DNA of 50,436 nt from an uncultured Solobacterium sp. (GTDB taxonomy: Bacteria > Bacillota_I > Bacilli_A > Erysipelotrichales > Erysipelotrichaceae), in NCBI GenBank assembly GCA_938041275.1, contig CALISH010000055.1, forward strand, positions 1 to 50,436. The letters are read 5' to 3'. A program made the translations under genes and the position numbers. The notes below the pieces were generated by a model. The model was not told the DNA's origin, did not search any database, and saw nothing but the letters and a program-made list of their open reading frames with translations. Position 1 is the first letter of the stretch. Each line of letters starts with the position of its first letter. Positions 1 through 8,355 of this stretch are shown piece after piece.

Positions 1-1
1 A

Positions 2-652
2 TCTGTTCCGGTGACCAAGAAGTGGATAGGTAAAGAAGCAGATTCCGTAACGGTACATCTATATGCAGATGGAACAGATACAGGCAAATCAGCTACATTG
101 AATGCTGCAAATCAATGGCAATATACGTTTGCGAATTTGGAACAGTATAAAGATGGGAAGGCCATCAACTATACAATCAAGGAAGATAGTATTACTGGTT
201 ATGAAACGAAAGTAACAGGCGATATGAAAGGCTATATCGTAACAAATACAAACACGGAGAAGTTGACGATTCCGGTCGAAAAGAAGTGGATTGGAAAAGA
301 AGCAGCTCAAGTAGATGTGAAACTGCTGGTAGATGGTGAAGAGAAAGAGACACTCACCTTGAATGCCGCAAACCAGTGGAAGGGTGAATTTAAAAATCTA
401 TATAAGTATGACCAAACAGATGGACATGAAATCCAGTACACGGTGAAGGAAGTTAGCGTAGAGGGATATACAAGTGCTATCTCTGGTACAGCACAAACAG
501 GTTTCACAATTACGAATACGAAAAATCCTGTACCACCAACGACACCTAAGACAGGCGATAATTCAAATCTATCTCTCTATATTGGTGTAGCTGTTGTAGC
601 TTTGGCGATTTTCGGATTTGTCATTGTAAAGAGATTTAAATCGAGTAAGTAA
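2..652 (+). CDS. Cna_B-repeat cell-wall surface protein, C-terminal part
   Basis: This is the 3' end of a larger gene; the reading frame is open to the window edge, so the GTG at 11 is not a true start. Two consecutive repeats of about 85 residues each begin with VPVTKKWIGKEA or IPVEKKWIGKEA and end in a VTNTNT or ITNTK motif. This is the pattern of Cna protein B-type (prealbumin-like) domains, which often carry intramolecular isopeptide bonds. They are followed by a Pro-rich spacer, a sortase motif variant (TPKTGD, with T in place of the usual L), one membrane helix and a positively charged tail (KRFKSSK). The protein is expected to be anchored to the wall as an adhesin or pilin-like stalk. 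The N-terminal ligand-binding part lies outside the window. The family is clear; the ligand is unknown. Confidence 0.9.
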   Translation, partial: SVPVTKKWIGKEADSVTVHLYADGTDTGKSATLNAANQWQYTFANLEQYKDGKAINYTIKEDSITGYETKVTGDMKGYIVTNTNTEKLTIPVEKKWIGKEAAQVDVKLLVDGEEKETLTLNAANQWKGEFKNLYKYDQTDGHEIQYTVKEVSVEGYTSAISGTAQTGFTITNTKNPVPPTTPKTGDNSNLSLYIGVAVVALAIFGFVIVKRFKSSK

Positions 653-670
653 TAAATAAATTCATAGAGG

Positions 671-697
671 TCGATAGTTTAGTCTATCGGCTTTTTC
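671..697 (+). terminator. Rho-independent terminator of the surface-protein gene
   Basis: CGATAG and CTATCG arms enclose a short loop, followed by GGC and five T residues, 19 bases after the stop codon. Confidence 0.7.
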
Positions 698-823
698 TAC
701 TTATATTATGGCTGGATCAAGTGAAAGCAAGTAAAGTTTCCTAGCATGCGGCAGATAAATTAAGGAATATGAGTTGGATTTGCGATTAACATAATGATAG
801 AACGATAGAAAGGAGGGGGAGTT

Positions 824-1162
824 ATGCATAAAATCTATCTATTCTGTAATGCGGGGATGTCTACTTCTATGATGGCAAGCAAGATGCAGAAGGTTGCAGA
901 TCAACATTCTCTAGATATTGAAGTAAAAGCATTCTCTGATAATTTATTAGATAAAATCATTACGGAACAAAATCCAGATGCCATTCTTTTAGGTCCGCAG
1001 GTTAAGTATTTATATGACAAGGTAGTAGACCGTTATGGACATCTAGGAAAACCAATTTTCGTTATCGATACAGAAGAGTACGGTAACATGGACGGTGAGA
1101 GAGTTCTCAAACGTGCAATTTTAGAAATTAAAAAGAAGAAAGCAGAAAGCGAAGGTAAATAA
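824..1162 (+). CDS. PTS lactose/cellobiose-family IIB component
   Basis: This 112-residue cytoplasmic phosphotransferase subunit takes phosphate from IIA on a cysteine and passes it to the sugar bound by IIC. The N-terminal strand and P-loop-like LFCNAGMSTSMM segment places the phosphorylated cysteine at residue 8, as in ChbB/CelA-type IIB. The length is typical of the family. A strong ribosome-binding site (GAAAGGAGGGGGA) precedes the ATG. It is the first gene of a five-gene run (IIB, IIC, GrdB-like, M20 dipeptidase, DUF871). The matching IIA lies 9 kb away at 10051. The family includes chitobiose, cellobiose and lactose systems, so the substrate cannot be read from this gene alone. Confidence 0.9.
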   Translation: MHKIYLFCNAGMSTSMMASKMQKVADQHSLDIEVKAFSDNLLDKIITEQNPDAILLGPQVKYLYDKVVDRYGHLGKPIFVIDTEEYGNMDGERVLKRAILEIKKKKAESEGK

Positions 1163-1167
1163 TTATT

Positions 1168-2517
1168 ATGATTAAGGCTTTAGAAAAGTTCCTTATCCCA
1201 ATCGCTGATGCCTTATCTAAGAATAAGGTATTAGTGGCTATCCGCGATGGCTTTATGTATGCAGTACCAGTAGTTATCGTTGGATCCATTTTCCTATTAA
1301 TCTCCAACTTCCCAATTGAGGGTTGGTCAGAGATGATTGCTACATTTGCTGGTGAAGGATGGGAAAAATATTTTGATGCAGTAACTGCAGTTACATTTGA
1401 TTGCTATGCATTATTATCTGTTATGGGCATTGCATATGCATATGCACGAGAAAAGGGTGTTGATAAGATTGAATCTGCGGTTGTTGCACTTGTTACATTC
1501 TTGATGATTACACCAATGAAACATGCTGCGTTCTTAAATGCAGATGGCAAAATGTTCTCTGGTTTTTCGTTTGGTCATTTAGGTACAAAGGGTATCTTCT
1601 TGGCGATGATTGTAGCAATTATTTCTACAGAAATTTTTGCATTTGCAATTAAGAAAAAACTTGTTATTAAGTTACCTGATGGTGTCCCACCAGCAGTTAT
1701 GGATTCATTTGCTGCGTTAATTCCTGCAGGATTATCGATGCTTGTATTCTTCTTTATTAACATGATTTTCGTTAATACTCCATTTGGAAATGTACATTCA
1801 TTTATTTATCAAGTACTACAAGCTCCGTTAGTTGGCTTAGGTAAGTCTCAAGCATTTGAAGTTATCTATCAGTTCTTAAGTACATTATTCTGGTTCTTTG
1901 GTATCAATGGACCTGCTGTTACAAATACAATCTTCTCTCCAATTCATAAGGCATTAACATTAGAGAACTATGAATTGGCGAAGGCTGGTTTACCAATGAC
2001 AAATGTATTTACATCAGCATTCTCAGATTTCTTCTGCAACTTCGGTGGTGGAGGATCTACATTGGGTCTTGTATTGATGATGACATTTATGGCAAAGTCC
2101 AAGCGTCTAAAGACGTTAGGAAGAATGGCACTTCCTGCTGGTATTTTCGGTATCAATGAACCAATTATCTTTGGTTTCCCAATGGTATTGAATGTTATCA
2201 TGGTAATTCCATTTATCTTAGCGCCAGTTATGAATACAATTATTGGACAGCTTGCGACTGCAATTGGATTCATTCCAGTTACATCTGGTGTTCAGCTATC
2301 ATGGACAACGCCAATCTTTATTTCAGGTTATCTGACGACTGGTTCGTTTAATGCTGTAATCTTACAGTTGTTAATGCTACTTGCAGACATGGCTCTCTAC
2401 TATCCATTCTTCAAGATGCAAGATAGTAAGTATCTAGAGGAAGAAGAGAAGTTAGCAAAGGAAGAGAAGAAGGATGAACTTGATGAATTGTCCTTCGATG
2501 ATTTGAAGTTAGACTAA
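1168..2517 (+). CDS. PTS lactose/cellobiose-family IIC permease
   Basis: This 449-residue multi-spanning membrane permease binds the sugar and moves it inward while it is phosphorylated by IIB. About ten hydrophobic segments are visible. The GINEPIIFG motif at about residues 328-336 carries the conserved Glu of the sugar site of Lac/Chb/Cel-type IIC proteins. The C-terminus is a highly acidic and basic cytoplasmic tail (LEEEEKLAKEEKKDELDEL). It starts 5 bases after IIB and ends 1 base before the next gene, so translation is probably coupled. Neighbouring glycosidase and glycosylasparaginase genes suggest a GlcNAc- or MurNAc-containing substrate; this is inference. Confidence 0.92.
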   Translation: MIKALEKFLIPIADALSKNKVLVAIRDGFMYAVPVVIVGSIFLLISNFPIEGWSEMIATFAGEGWEKYFDAVTAVTFDCYALLSVMGIAYAYAREKGVDKIESAVVALVTFLMITPMKHAAFLNADGKMFSGFSFGHLGTKGIFLAMIVAIISTEIFAFAIKKKLVIKLPDGVPPAVMDSFAALIPAGLSMLVFFFINMIFVNTPFGNVHSFIYQVLQAPLVGLGKSQAFEVIYQFLSTLFWFFGINGPAVTNTIFSPIHKALTLENYELAKAGLPMTNVFTSAFSDFFCNFGGGGSTLGLVLMMTFMAKSKRLKTLGRMALPAGIFGINEPIIFGFPMVLNVIMVIPFILAPVMNTIIGQLATAIGFIPVTSGVQLSWTTPIFISGYLTTGSFNAVILQLLMLLADMALYYPFFKMQDSKYLEEEEKLAKEEKKDELDELSFDDLKLD

Positions 2518-2518
2518 T

Positions 2519-3043
2519 ATGAAAGTAATATTGATTTTTGATTCCGGCTTAGCTGGAGCAGGTGGTAAGAGCAACCCTGATTGCACACTAAATGCAACGC
2601 GCGAGATTGCCGGGACTGCAATGCTTTTAGAACCATATTTGAAAGAGATAGGCGGTCAGATTAGTGCAACACTTTACTGTGGAATGGATTACTACAAGCA
2701 GAATAAAGATGAAGTCGTTATGAAGATGACTGCGATGGTGAAGAAATTGGAACCAGATTTTGTCTTGTGTGGGCCATGCTTTAACTTCCCTGAATACAGT
2801 GAGATGGCTGCTCGTTGTGCAAAATTAATTGCAGAAAAAACAACGGTAAAAGTCGCAAGTATGATGGCAATTGAAAATCAAGAAGTGATTGCACAATATA
2901 AGAATGATATTACGATCCTAAAGATGCCTAAGAAAGGTGGAACAGGATTGAGTGAGTCATTTGAAAATATGGCAAAGTTCATTGATGCATCCGTAAATCA
3001 TCCGGAAAATCTTGAAGCTTTAAAAGAAACAATTTGTTATTAG
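2519..3043 (+). CDS. Short GrdB-like protein (N-terminal part of glycine/sarcosine/betaine reductase component B), no selenocysteine
   Basis: The 174 residues resemble the first third of GrdB-type subunits: an AGAGGK start segment, LYCGMDYY (GrdB has a CGDNFF-like motif), then PDFVLCGPCFNFPEYSEMAA and a following MAIEN strand. Full GrdB proteins are about 430 residues, with a UxxCxxC selenocysteine motif in the C-terminal part. That part is absent here, and there is no in-frame UGA. The gene starts 1 base after IIC and is followed by a hairpin. Grd reductases cleave C-N bonds of amino acids, so a role on an amino-group-bearing substrate is conceivable, but without the redox motif the function is unknown. 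It could be a binding or accessory protein. Homology is moderately sure; function is not assigned. Confidence 0.7.
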   Translation: MKVILIFDSGLAGAGGKSNPDCTLNATREIAGTAMLLEPYLKEIGGQISATLYCGMDYYKQNKDEVVMKMTAMVKKLEPDFVLCGPCFNFPEYSEMAARCAKLIAEKTTVKVASMMAIENQEVIAQYKNDITILKMPKKGGTGLSESFENMAKFIDASVNHPENLEALKETICY

Positions 3044-3052
3044 AATAAGTCA

Positions 3053-3087
3053 AGCCCGGACAAAAGCTAACTGTTCGGGCTGATTTT
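3053..3087 (+). terminator. Hairpin between the GrdB-like and dipeptidase genes, possible partial terminator
   Basis: AGCCCGGACA (3053-3062) pairs with TGTTCGGGCT (3072-3081) with one G-T pair, followed by GATTTT. The T run is weak, so it may only attenuate or protect the mRNA inside operon A. Confidence 0.55.
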
Positions 3088-3148
3088 AAAAATTAGAGAA
3101 AAATATAAACATACATGTTTATTGAATTAAAAAGAAAAGAGATTAATT

Positions 3149-4282
3149 GTGAATAAGGAAGAGATATTTGCGCAGGTTGAAAGACGGAAACAAGATATGA
3201 TTGATGACATTTGTACAATGGTACAAATTGATTCAAGACGTGGTGAGCCACAAGAGAAAAAGCCTTTCGGAATTGGGCCTGCAAATGCTTTGGAAAAAGC
3301 ACTTGAAATTTGTAGACGAGAGGGACTGCCAACGAAAAATGTAGATGGTTATATGGGCTATGGCAGTTTCGGTGATAGTGAGGAATATATTGGTATTATT
3401 GGGCATGTAGATGTTGTTGAAGTTGGCGATGGTTGGATTGATCCACCTTTTTCCGCTGCAATCCATGATGGAAGAATTTGGGGACGTGGAGCGTTAGATG
3501 ATAAGGGCCCACTCTTTGCGGCAATGTATGGCATGCTTGCATTAAAAGATTTAGGTGTACAGCCAAAGACAGCGATACATATTATCTTTGGTACAAATGA
3601 AGAAACTGGCATGGAAGATATGCATTACTTCTTGAAACATGAGGAAAAACCACTTGTAGGTTTTACACCGGATAATAAATTTCCTGCCATTTATGGTGAA
3701 CGTGGTAGAGCGGTCATTGAAGTCTGGGGTGATGAACAGAAGGTAATTGAATTTGCGAATGAGTATTTCATGAATGCGAATGTCAATGGTGATAGATTGG
3801 GCATTGCCGTAAAGGACGAACATTTTGGTGAGATGAAGATTCGCAATAAACTTTTATTGTATGCAAATAATCAGATGGGAATTCGTTTCTCACTGAGTTA
3901 TCCAACTTGTGATATGGATAAGATCATGCAACAAATTCAAACAAAAGCAGTAGGTTTAGAGGTGAAATTAGTATCGAATTCCCCAGTAGTGCTGCACCAT
4001 AAGGATTCGTGGCTTGTAAAGACGATGCAGAAGGCATATGAAGAAGCGACGGATACTAGCGTTAAACCGACGACAACAACAGGTGGAACGTACGCTCATG
4101 TTTGTGATTCCATTATTCCGTATGGACCAAGTTTCCCAGGACAAAATGGAATTGCCCATCAGCCAAATGAATGGGTCAATATTGATGATTTGGTTGCGTG
4201 TGCAAAAATTTATGCATGGACACTATATAAACTATGTACAGAACAAATACCTGAAAATCCATTAGAGGAGGAATTGTTATGA
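3149..4282 (+). CDS. M20-family metallopeptidase (PepV/Sapep-like dipeptidase)
   Basis: This 377-residue cytoplasmic zinc or manganese peptidase probably cleaves dipeptides or small peptide conjugates. Metal-binding motifs appear in order: GHVDVV, GRGALDDKGP, the catalytic GTNEETGMED, GFTPDNKFP, and a C-terminal TGGTYAHV followed by FPGQNGIAHQPNE, which is typical of PepV-type enzymes. PepV is about 470 residues, so roughly 90 residues of the lid domain are missing. The start codon is GTG at 3149, preceded by AAAGAAAAGAG. The gene overlaps the next one by 4 bases (ATGA), so the two are translationally coupled. In this sugar PTS operon it may trim the peptide or amino-acid part of an imported conjugate; this is inference. 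Confidence 0.85.
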   Translation: MNKEEIFAQVERRKQDMIDDICTMVQIDSRRGEPQEKKPFGIGPANALEKALEICRREGLPTKNVDGYMGYGSFGDSEEYIGIIGHVDVVEVGDGWIDPPFSAAIHDGRIWGRGALDDKGPLFAAMYGMLALKDLGVQPKTAIHIIFGTNEETGMEDMHYFLKHEEKPLVGFTPDNKFPAIYGERGRAVIEVWGDEQKVIEFANEYFMNANVNGDRLGIAVKDEHFGEMKIRNKLLLYANNQMGIRFSLSYPTCDMDKIMQQIQTKAVGLEVKLVSNSPVVLHHKDSWLVKTMQKAYEEATDTSVKPTTTTGGTYAHVCDSIIPYGPSFPGQNGIAHQPNEWVNIDDLVACAKIYAWTLYKLCTEQIPENPLEEELL

Positions 4283-5367
4283 GAAGACTAGGAGTTTCTA
4301 TTTATCCAGAAAAAAGTAGTATTGAAGAAATCTTTGTATATCTAAAAGAAATGCATGATATCGGTGCAAAGAGAATATTTTCTTGCTTATTATCAGTGAG
4401 AAAGCCAGCAAATGAAATTAAGGAAGAGTTTACAAAGATTCATGATTACGCAAAGAGTCTGGGTTATGAAATCATATTAGATGTAAATCCATCTGTATTT
4501 AAAGAATTGGGTGTAAGTTATACTGATTTAAAATTCTTCCATGATATTCATGCGGATGGTATCCGCATGGATGGTGGTTTCAGTGGTTTTGAAGAAGCAC
4601 TTATGACATACAATCCATATGGATTAAAAGTGGAAATCAATATGAGCTCAAGTACACATACAATTGATACAATCATGGACTATCAACCAAATCGTTATCA
4701 GTTGTGTGCATGTCATAATTTTTATCCACATGACTATACAGGGTTGGATTTAGATTTCTTCTTGAAGTGTTCTGAAAAGTTTAGACACTATGGATTGAGA
4801 ACAGCTGCGTTTATCGGCTCCTTGGAAAAAGATGCGTATGGACCATGGCCTACAACAGATGGCTTATGTACATTGGAAATGCATCGTCATATGCCGATTG
4901 CTATTCAATTAAAACATTTAGTCGCATTAGATATGATTGACGATATTATTATCGCAAACTGTTATCCAAGTGCAGCGGAGAAGGAAGCGTTAAAGCATGT
5001 TTCTTTAGATGTTGTAAATTTCAAAGTTGAACTTGAACCAAATATTCCTGAAACAGAAAAGAAGATCGTATTAGAAGAACTACATTTAAATCGTGGTGAT
5101 TTAAATCCATGCATGATTCGTTCGAGTCAAAGTAGAGTGAAATATAGAGGTAATCACTTTGATGTATTCCATGCGCCAGATATGATTCATCGTGGTGATG
5201 TATTGATTGATAGTAGTGAGTATGGAACATATGCTGGTGAACTGCAGGTTGCGTTACAGGATATGAAGAATAGTGGAAGAACCAATGTAGTTGGACATAT
5301 CCGTGAAGAAGAACTCTTTATTCTTGATAGTCTAAAACCTTGGCAAAAGTTTAGATTTACGTTGTAG
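4279..5367 (+). CDS. DUF871 / MupG-like TIM-barrel protein, probable 6-phospho-glycosidase
   Basis: The 362 residues start with MRRLGVSIYPEKS, the typical beginning of DUF871 proteins, and continue with features such as FSCLLS, DVNPSVF, IRMDGGFSG and ACHNFYPHDYTGL. Staphylococcus aureus MupG of this family is a cytoplasmic 6-phospho-N-acetylmuramidase that splits MurNAc6P-GlcNAc delivered by a PTS. A TIM barrel is followed by a smaller C-terminal domain (about residues 245-362). The gene is the last of operon A. Its presence next to PTS IIB and IIC suggests it hydrolyses the phosphorylated disaccharide they deliver. No MurQ etherase is seen in the window, so the substrate need not be MurNAc. 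Confidence 0.85.
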   Translation: MRRLGVSIYPEKSSIEEIFVYLKEMHDIGAKRIFSCLLSVRKPANEIKEEFTKIHDYAKSLGYEIILDVNPSVFKELGVSYTDLKFFHDIHADGIRMDGGFSGFEEALMTYNPYGLKVEINMSSSTHTIDTIMDYQPNRYQLCACHNFYPHDYTGLDLDFFLKCSEKFRHYGLRTAAFIGSLEKDAYGPWPTTDGLCTLEMHRHMPIAIQLKHLVALDMIDDIIIANCYPSAAEKEALKHVSLDVVNFKVELEPNIPETEKKIVLEELHLNRGDLNPCMIRSSQSRVKYRGNHFDVFHAPDMIHRGDVLIDSSEYGTYAGELQVALQDMKNSGRTNVVGHIREEELFILDSLKPWQKFRFTL

Positions 5368-5393
5368 TATTTTAGAATTTCGTTTGAGATATG

Positions 5394-5440
5394 AAAAAGA
5401 AGATGTACCAGGAGAATTATCCTTGTGGCATCTTCTTTTG
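5394..5440. terminator. Bidirectional terminator between operon A and the PRD regulator
   Basis: AAAAGAAGATG (5395-5405) pairs with CATCTTCTTTT (5429-5439). Inner CCA/TGG and GGA/TCC pairs extend the stem. It separates convergent genes and gives a T run on both strands. Confidence 0.7.
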
Positions 5441-5443
5441 ATT

Positions 5444-7351
5444 TTATGAAATGAGATAACTCATGAATTCCTCATATGTGTTGCTCGAAATTAAGTGAGA
5501 TAGCTTTTCGTAATCTTCTGTAAGAGAGGCAACCCAATCGAAGAATGGTTTGAGAGTTGTGGTATCGGGTTTATCAATTGCTAGTAGGAAAATAAGCTGT
5601 ACCTCATACTTGCCCCATTGCACTGGTTTATCTAATAACATAATTGAAATTGCGGATTTTAGACAAGAGGAGTCAATTGGGTGTGGTGTAGCAAAGTTGA
5701 AATTAAATGATGTTGGTGATAGTGCTTCACGTCGCATGACAGATGGATAGAATGCATCTGTCACAATAGAAGCCTTTTGGAGCTCTTTCGACATGAACGC
5801 TAGAATCTCTTGTGGTGTATTGAAGAGTTGGTGATTATAGAAGAACTGTTTTGAAATCAATCCTTTTAGATTTGTATAGAACTCTTTTTGCGTACGAGTT
5901 CTTTCAATTTCATGAATCATTTCAAAAAGTTTAGCTTCATCATTTTTACCGCATAGTAATGATACTTCAACAGTTGGAATCTTCAGATTGTGACGTAGTG
6001 GAATTGAGCATATCAATAAGTCTGGCTCATCCGCAAGGATGAGTTCTTCCTGGAAGTATGCATACACTTTGGCGATCTCGATGTGTTCATAGAATATCGT
6101 TTCAATCTTTTTGCGTTGGGTGTAAAATGCCTTTTCACCCAACGGATAAATCCATACTGCTCTTAGTTTTTTGGAATGATAGATACGCTCGTAGGCTAGA
6201 CCTAGATGTAATGTGATAAAACCAATTTCATCTTCATTGATACTGATATGCAGTCTATTTGCAAGGAAGGTCGCAGTACTTACGCCCACTTCAAAAATTA
6301 ATGGGAACTTACGTTTAATTTCTTGCAGGTATAAGTTGGTCGTGTGGGTTTGACTGATACTACGTTCAATCAACGATTGGAGATGGAGCGTTAGGCCAAG
6401 TTTAAAGTCATCATCTTTAGAGAAGTCGATACCATGATGACCGTATATAAACGCAATTAACTCATTGACGATATCACTGCAGAGTAATCCATCTGGCATA
6501 TAGTTGGAGATTTCTGTATCACTGATTTGTGTTGGATTGTTTCCCATCAGTAATAGCGCAAGGATATTAACTTCACTTTCAATAACCTGTGCTTGGTATA
6601 AGATTGCGATTCGTTCGTAGAATTCTTTGGCAATCTTATATTCGATCGCATCGTGAATCTTGGAACTTGTGTATGTTGACTCAATATATTTTCCGCTGAG
6701 AATACGATCAATGGAAATACTGATGTGCAATAGGATGGAAGGTAATGCATTTGCGTTAATTACATATTTGTGTTCTTGCAATAATTTTTCCAACTCGCTT
6801 TTACATCTAAGTAAATCAAAGTTTTGATATAGATTAGCTAGCTCGTTGATATTTAAGAAATTTTGCTTGGTCTCGTCCATGAGAAGATGTTTGTATAATT
6901 TTCGTAGTTCATTTTCAGAACCTAATAGGACGAGATGGTTTGATGATTTCTTGAGCTTGAGATTTTGATAATTTGCTAGTTGTTTACGAATCTCTTTCAG
7001 ATGTGCATCGAGAGTGTATTCAGAGATGCATAACTGTTCTAATAAATCAGGAATATAGATAGAATCACGCGATAAGAGAAGTGACTTTAAAATATATAGA
7101 TTTCTCTCAAGTGAACTTTGCAATAAGTTCTGTCGTTTCGATTGAAATTGTTTATAGTTTTCAGGGATGAGAGCATATCCACTTCGAAGATTTGAGGTAA
7201 TTAGCTTCTCAGAATAAACTTTATTGATTGTATCAACATCAGAACGAATCGTACGATTAGATACAGATAATAATTTGGCGAGTTCGTTAGCAGTGAACCA
7301 TTTGTTTTCTTCACGTAGAATGTGAAGAATCTTTTCTTGTCGTTTATTCAT
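5444..7351 (-). CDS. PRD-domain transcriptional regulator with EIIA-like domain (BglG/LicR/MtlR type)
   Basis: This 635-residue PTS-controlled regulator has an N-terminal HTH (about residues 1-60, with LAKLLSVSNRTIRSDV as recognition region), two PRD domains (second with GFITLHLGLAYERI), an EIIB-like stretch (RAVWIYPLGEK onward) and a C-terminal EIIA-like domain with the FATPHP active-site histidine. Histidine phosphorylation by HPr and EIIB tunes such activators to substrate supply. The start chosen is the ATG at 7351, because a good ribosome-binding site (GAAAGGTGA) sits 8 bases before it; an upstream in-frame ATG at 7372 lacks one. It lies between operons A and B and is divergent from B, so it very likely controls both. 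Confidence 0.9.
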   Translation of the reverse strand: MNKRQEKILHILREENKWFTANELAKLLSVSNRTIRSDVDTINKVYSEKLITSNLRSGYALIPENYKQFQSKRQNLLQSSLERNLYILKSLLLSRDSIYIPDLLEQLCISEYTLDAHLKEIRKQLANYQNLKLKKSSNHLVLLGSENELRKLYKHLLMDETKQNFLNINELANLYQNFDLLRCKSELEKLLQEHKYVINANALPSILLHISISIDRILSGKYIESTYTSSKIHDAIEYKIAKEFYERIAILYQAQVIESEVNILALLLMGNNPTQISDTEISNYMPDGLLCSDIVNELIAFIYGHHGIDFSKDDDFKLGLTLHLQSLIERSISQTHTTNLYLQEIKRKFPLIFEVGVSTATFLANRLHISINEDEIGFITLHLGLAYERIYHSKKLRAVWIYPLGEKAFYTQRKKIETIFYEHIEIAKVYAYFQEELILADEPDLLICSIPLRHNLKIPTVEVSLLCGKNDEAKLFEMIHEIERTRTQKEFYTNLKGLISKQFFYNHQLFNTPQEILAFMSKELQKASIVTDAFYPSVMRREALSPTSFNFNFATPHPIDSSCLKSAISIMLLDKPVQWGKYEVQLIFLLAIDKPDTTTLKPFFDWVASLTEDYEKLSHLISSNTYEEFMSYLIS

Positions 7352-7381
7352 AATAATCACCTTTCGTAGCATGGAATAATA

Positions 7382-7401
7382 TTTTCCTAATAGTAGGAAA
7401 A
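7382..7401. promoter_or_regulatory. Perfect inverted repeat in the divergent regulator / operon B promoter region
   Basis: TTTTCCTA-ATAG-TAGGAAAA, 8-base arms with a 4-base centre, lies between the start of the PRD regulator gene and the first gene of operon B. It is a candidate operator for the PRD regulator, or a leader hairpin for the regulator's own mRNA. There is no strong T run. Confidence 0.45.
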
Positions 7402-7461
7402 CAAAACATAGGAATCTATATGATAATTTATTAAAATAGTAATATAAAAAAGAGGGGTAGA

Positions 7462-8343
7462 ATGAAAGAGAAACTCATCGATTTTAAGCAGAAACAATCG
7501 ATCCGTTTAGTGTTCAGTATTCTCTGTGTCATCTTTTCGGCTTTGTTGCAAACTTATGCCTTAAAAGTTTTTTTAAGACCTGCCGGATTGTTGTCGAGTG
7601 GATTTACGGGTCTTGCAATATTAATAAATGTTATAGGCAGTCAACATCAAATACAAATACCAGTTGCGCTAATGATTGTATTACTGAATGTACCAGTAGC
7701 GATACTGTGTGGTAAGTCTATTTCAACAAAGTTTACTATACTATCATCATTGCAATTTGCATGTGTGTCAATATTCTTAACTGTATTTCAATTTGATATT
7801 TTGTTTGATGATATCATGTTAAACATCGTTATTGGTGGCGCGGTATATGGCTTAGGAATTGTGGCTGCGTTAGTGGGTAATGCAAGTACGGGTGGTACAG
7901 ATTTTATTGCATTATATGTTTCAAATAAGACTGGAAAGAGTATTTGGACATATGTCTTTGTATATAACTGTATCTTGTTATGTATCTTTGGTTTTGTGTC
8001 TGGTTGGGAGCGTGCAGGGTATTCTATTATCATGCAGTTTGTATCGACCAAAGTCATTGAAAGTCTGTATCGAAGATATGACCGCAGTACGATACAGATA
8101 ACAAGTAAGATGCCTGAAGAAATTGTAGCTGCATATACAAAGAAGTATCGTCATGGTATTTCGGTTTGGGAAAGCTATGGAGGATATTCTCATCAAAAGA
8201 ATTACATGTTGAATACTGTTGTTTCGACATTAGAGGTGAAGGAGATTGCACATCTGATATTAAGTATTGATCCTCGTGCAATCATAAATGTATATAGAAC
8301 GGATGATTTCTATGGTGGTTTCTATCGGAAACCGATAGACTAG
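7462..8343 (+). CDS. YitT-family membrane protein (DUF161 + DUF2179)
   Basis: This 293-residue protein has six or so hydrophobic helices in the first 200 residues. They include the typical FLRPAGLLSSGFTGLA and GNASTGGTDFIA motifs, which are internal repeats of the YitT family. A soluble C-terminal DUF2179 domain ends in a typical DDFYGG motif near the C-terminus. YitT-family proteins are abundant in Firmicutes and their transport substrates are not known. The ribosome-binding site is AGAGGGG. It heads operon B, 12 bases before the glycosylasparaginase gene. This position hints at a link with the amino-sugar conjugate pathway, for example amino-acid export, but that is speculation. Confidence 0.88.
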   Translation: MKEKLIDFKQKQSIRLVFSILCVIFSALLQTYALKVFLRPAGLLSSGFTGLAILINVIGSQHQIQIPVALMIVLLNVPVAILCGKSISTKFTILSSLQFACVSIFLTVFQFDILFDDIMLNIVIGGAVYGLGIVAALVGNASTGGTDFIALYVSNKTGKSIWTYVFVYNCILLCIFGFVSGWERAGYSIIMQFVSTKVIESLYRRYDRSTIQITSKMPEEIVAAYTKKYRHGISVWESYGGYSHQKNYMLNTVVSTLEVKEIAHLILSIDPRAIINVYRTDDFYGGFYRKPID

Positions 8344-8355
8344 GAGGATGTTTGA

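Noticed and set aside
698..823. Catabolite-response element before the operon A PTS genes
   Set aside because: No sequence close to the consensus could be found by eye; the region shows only an AT-rich stretch and the ribosome-binding site.
2519..3043. Possible selenoprotein (GrdB-type) with a UGA codon
   Set aside because: The open frame has no internal UGA and ends with TAG before the selenocysteine region of the family; no SECIS-like element was sought beyond this.
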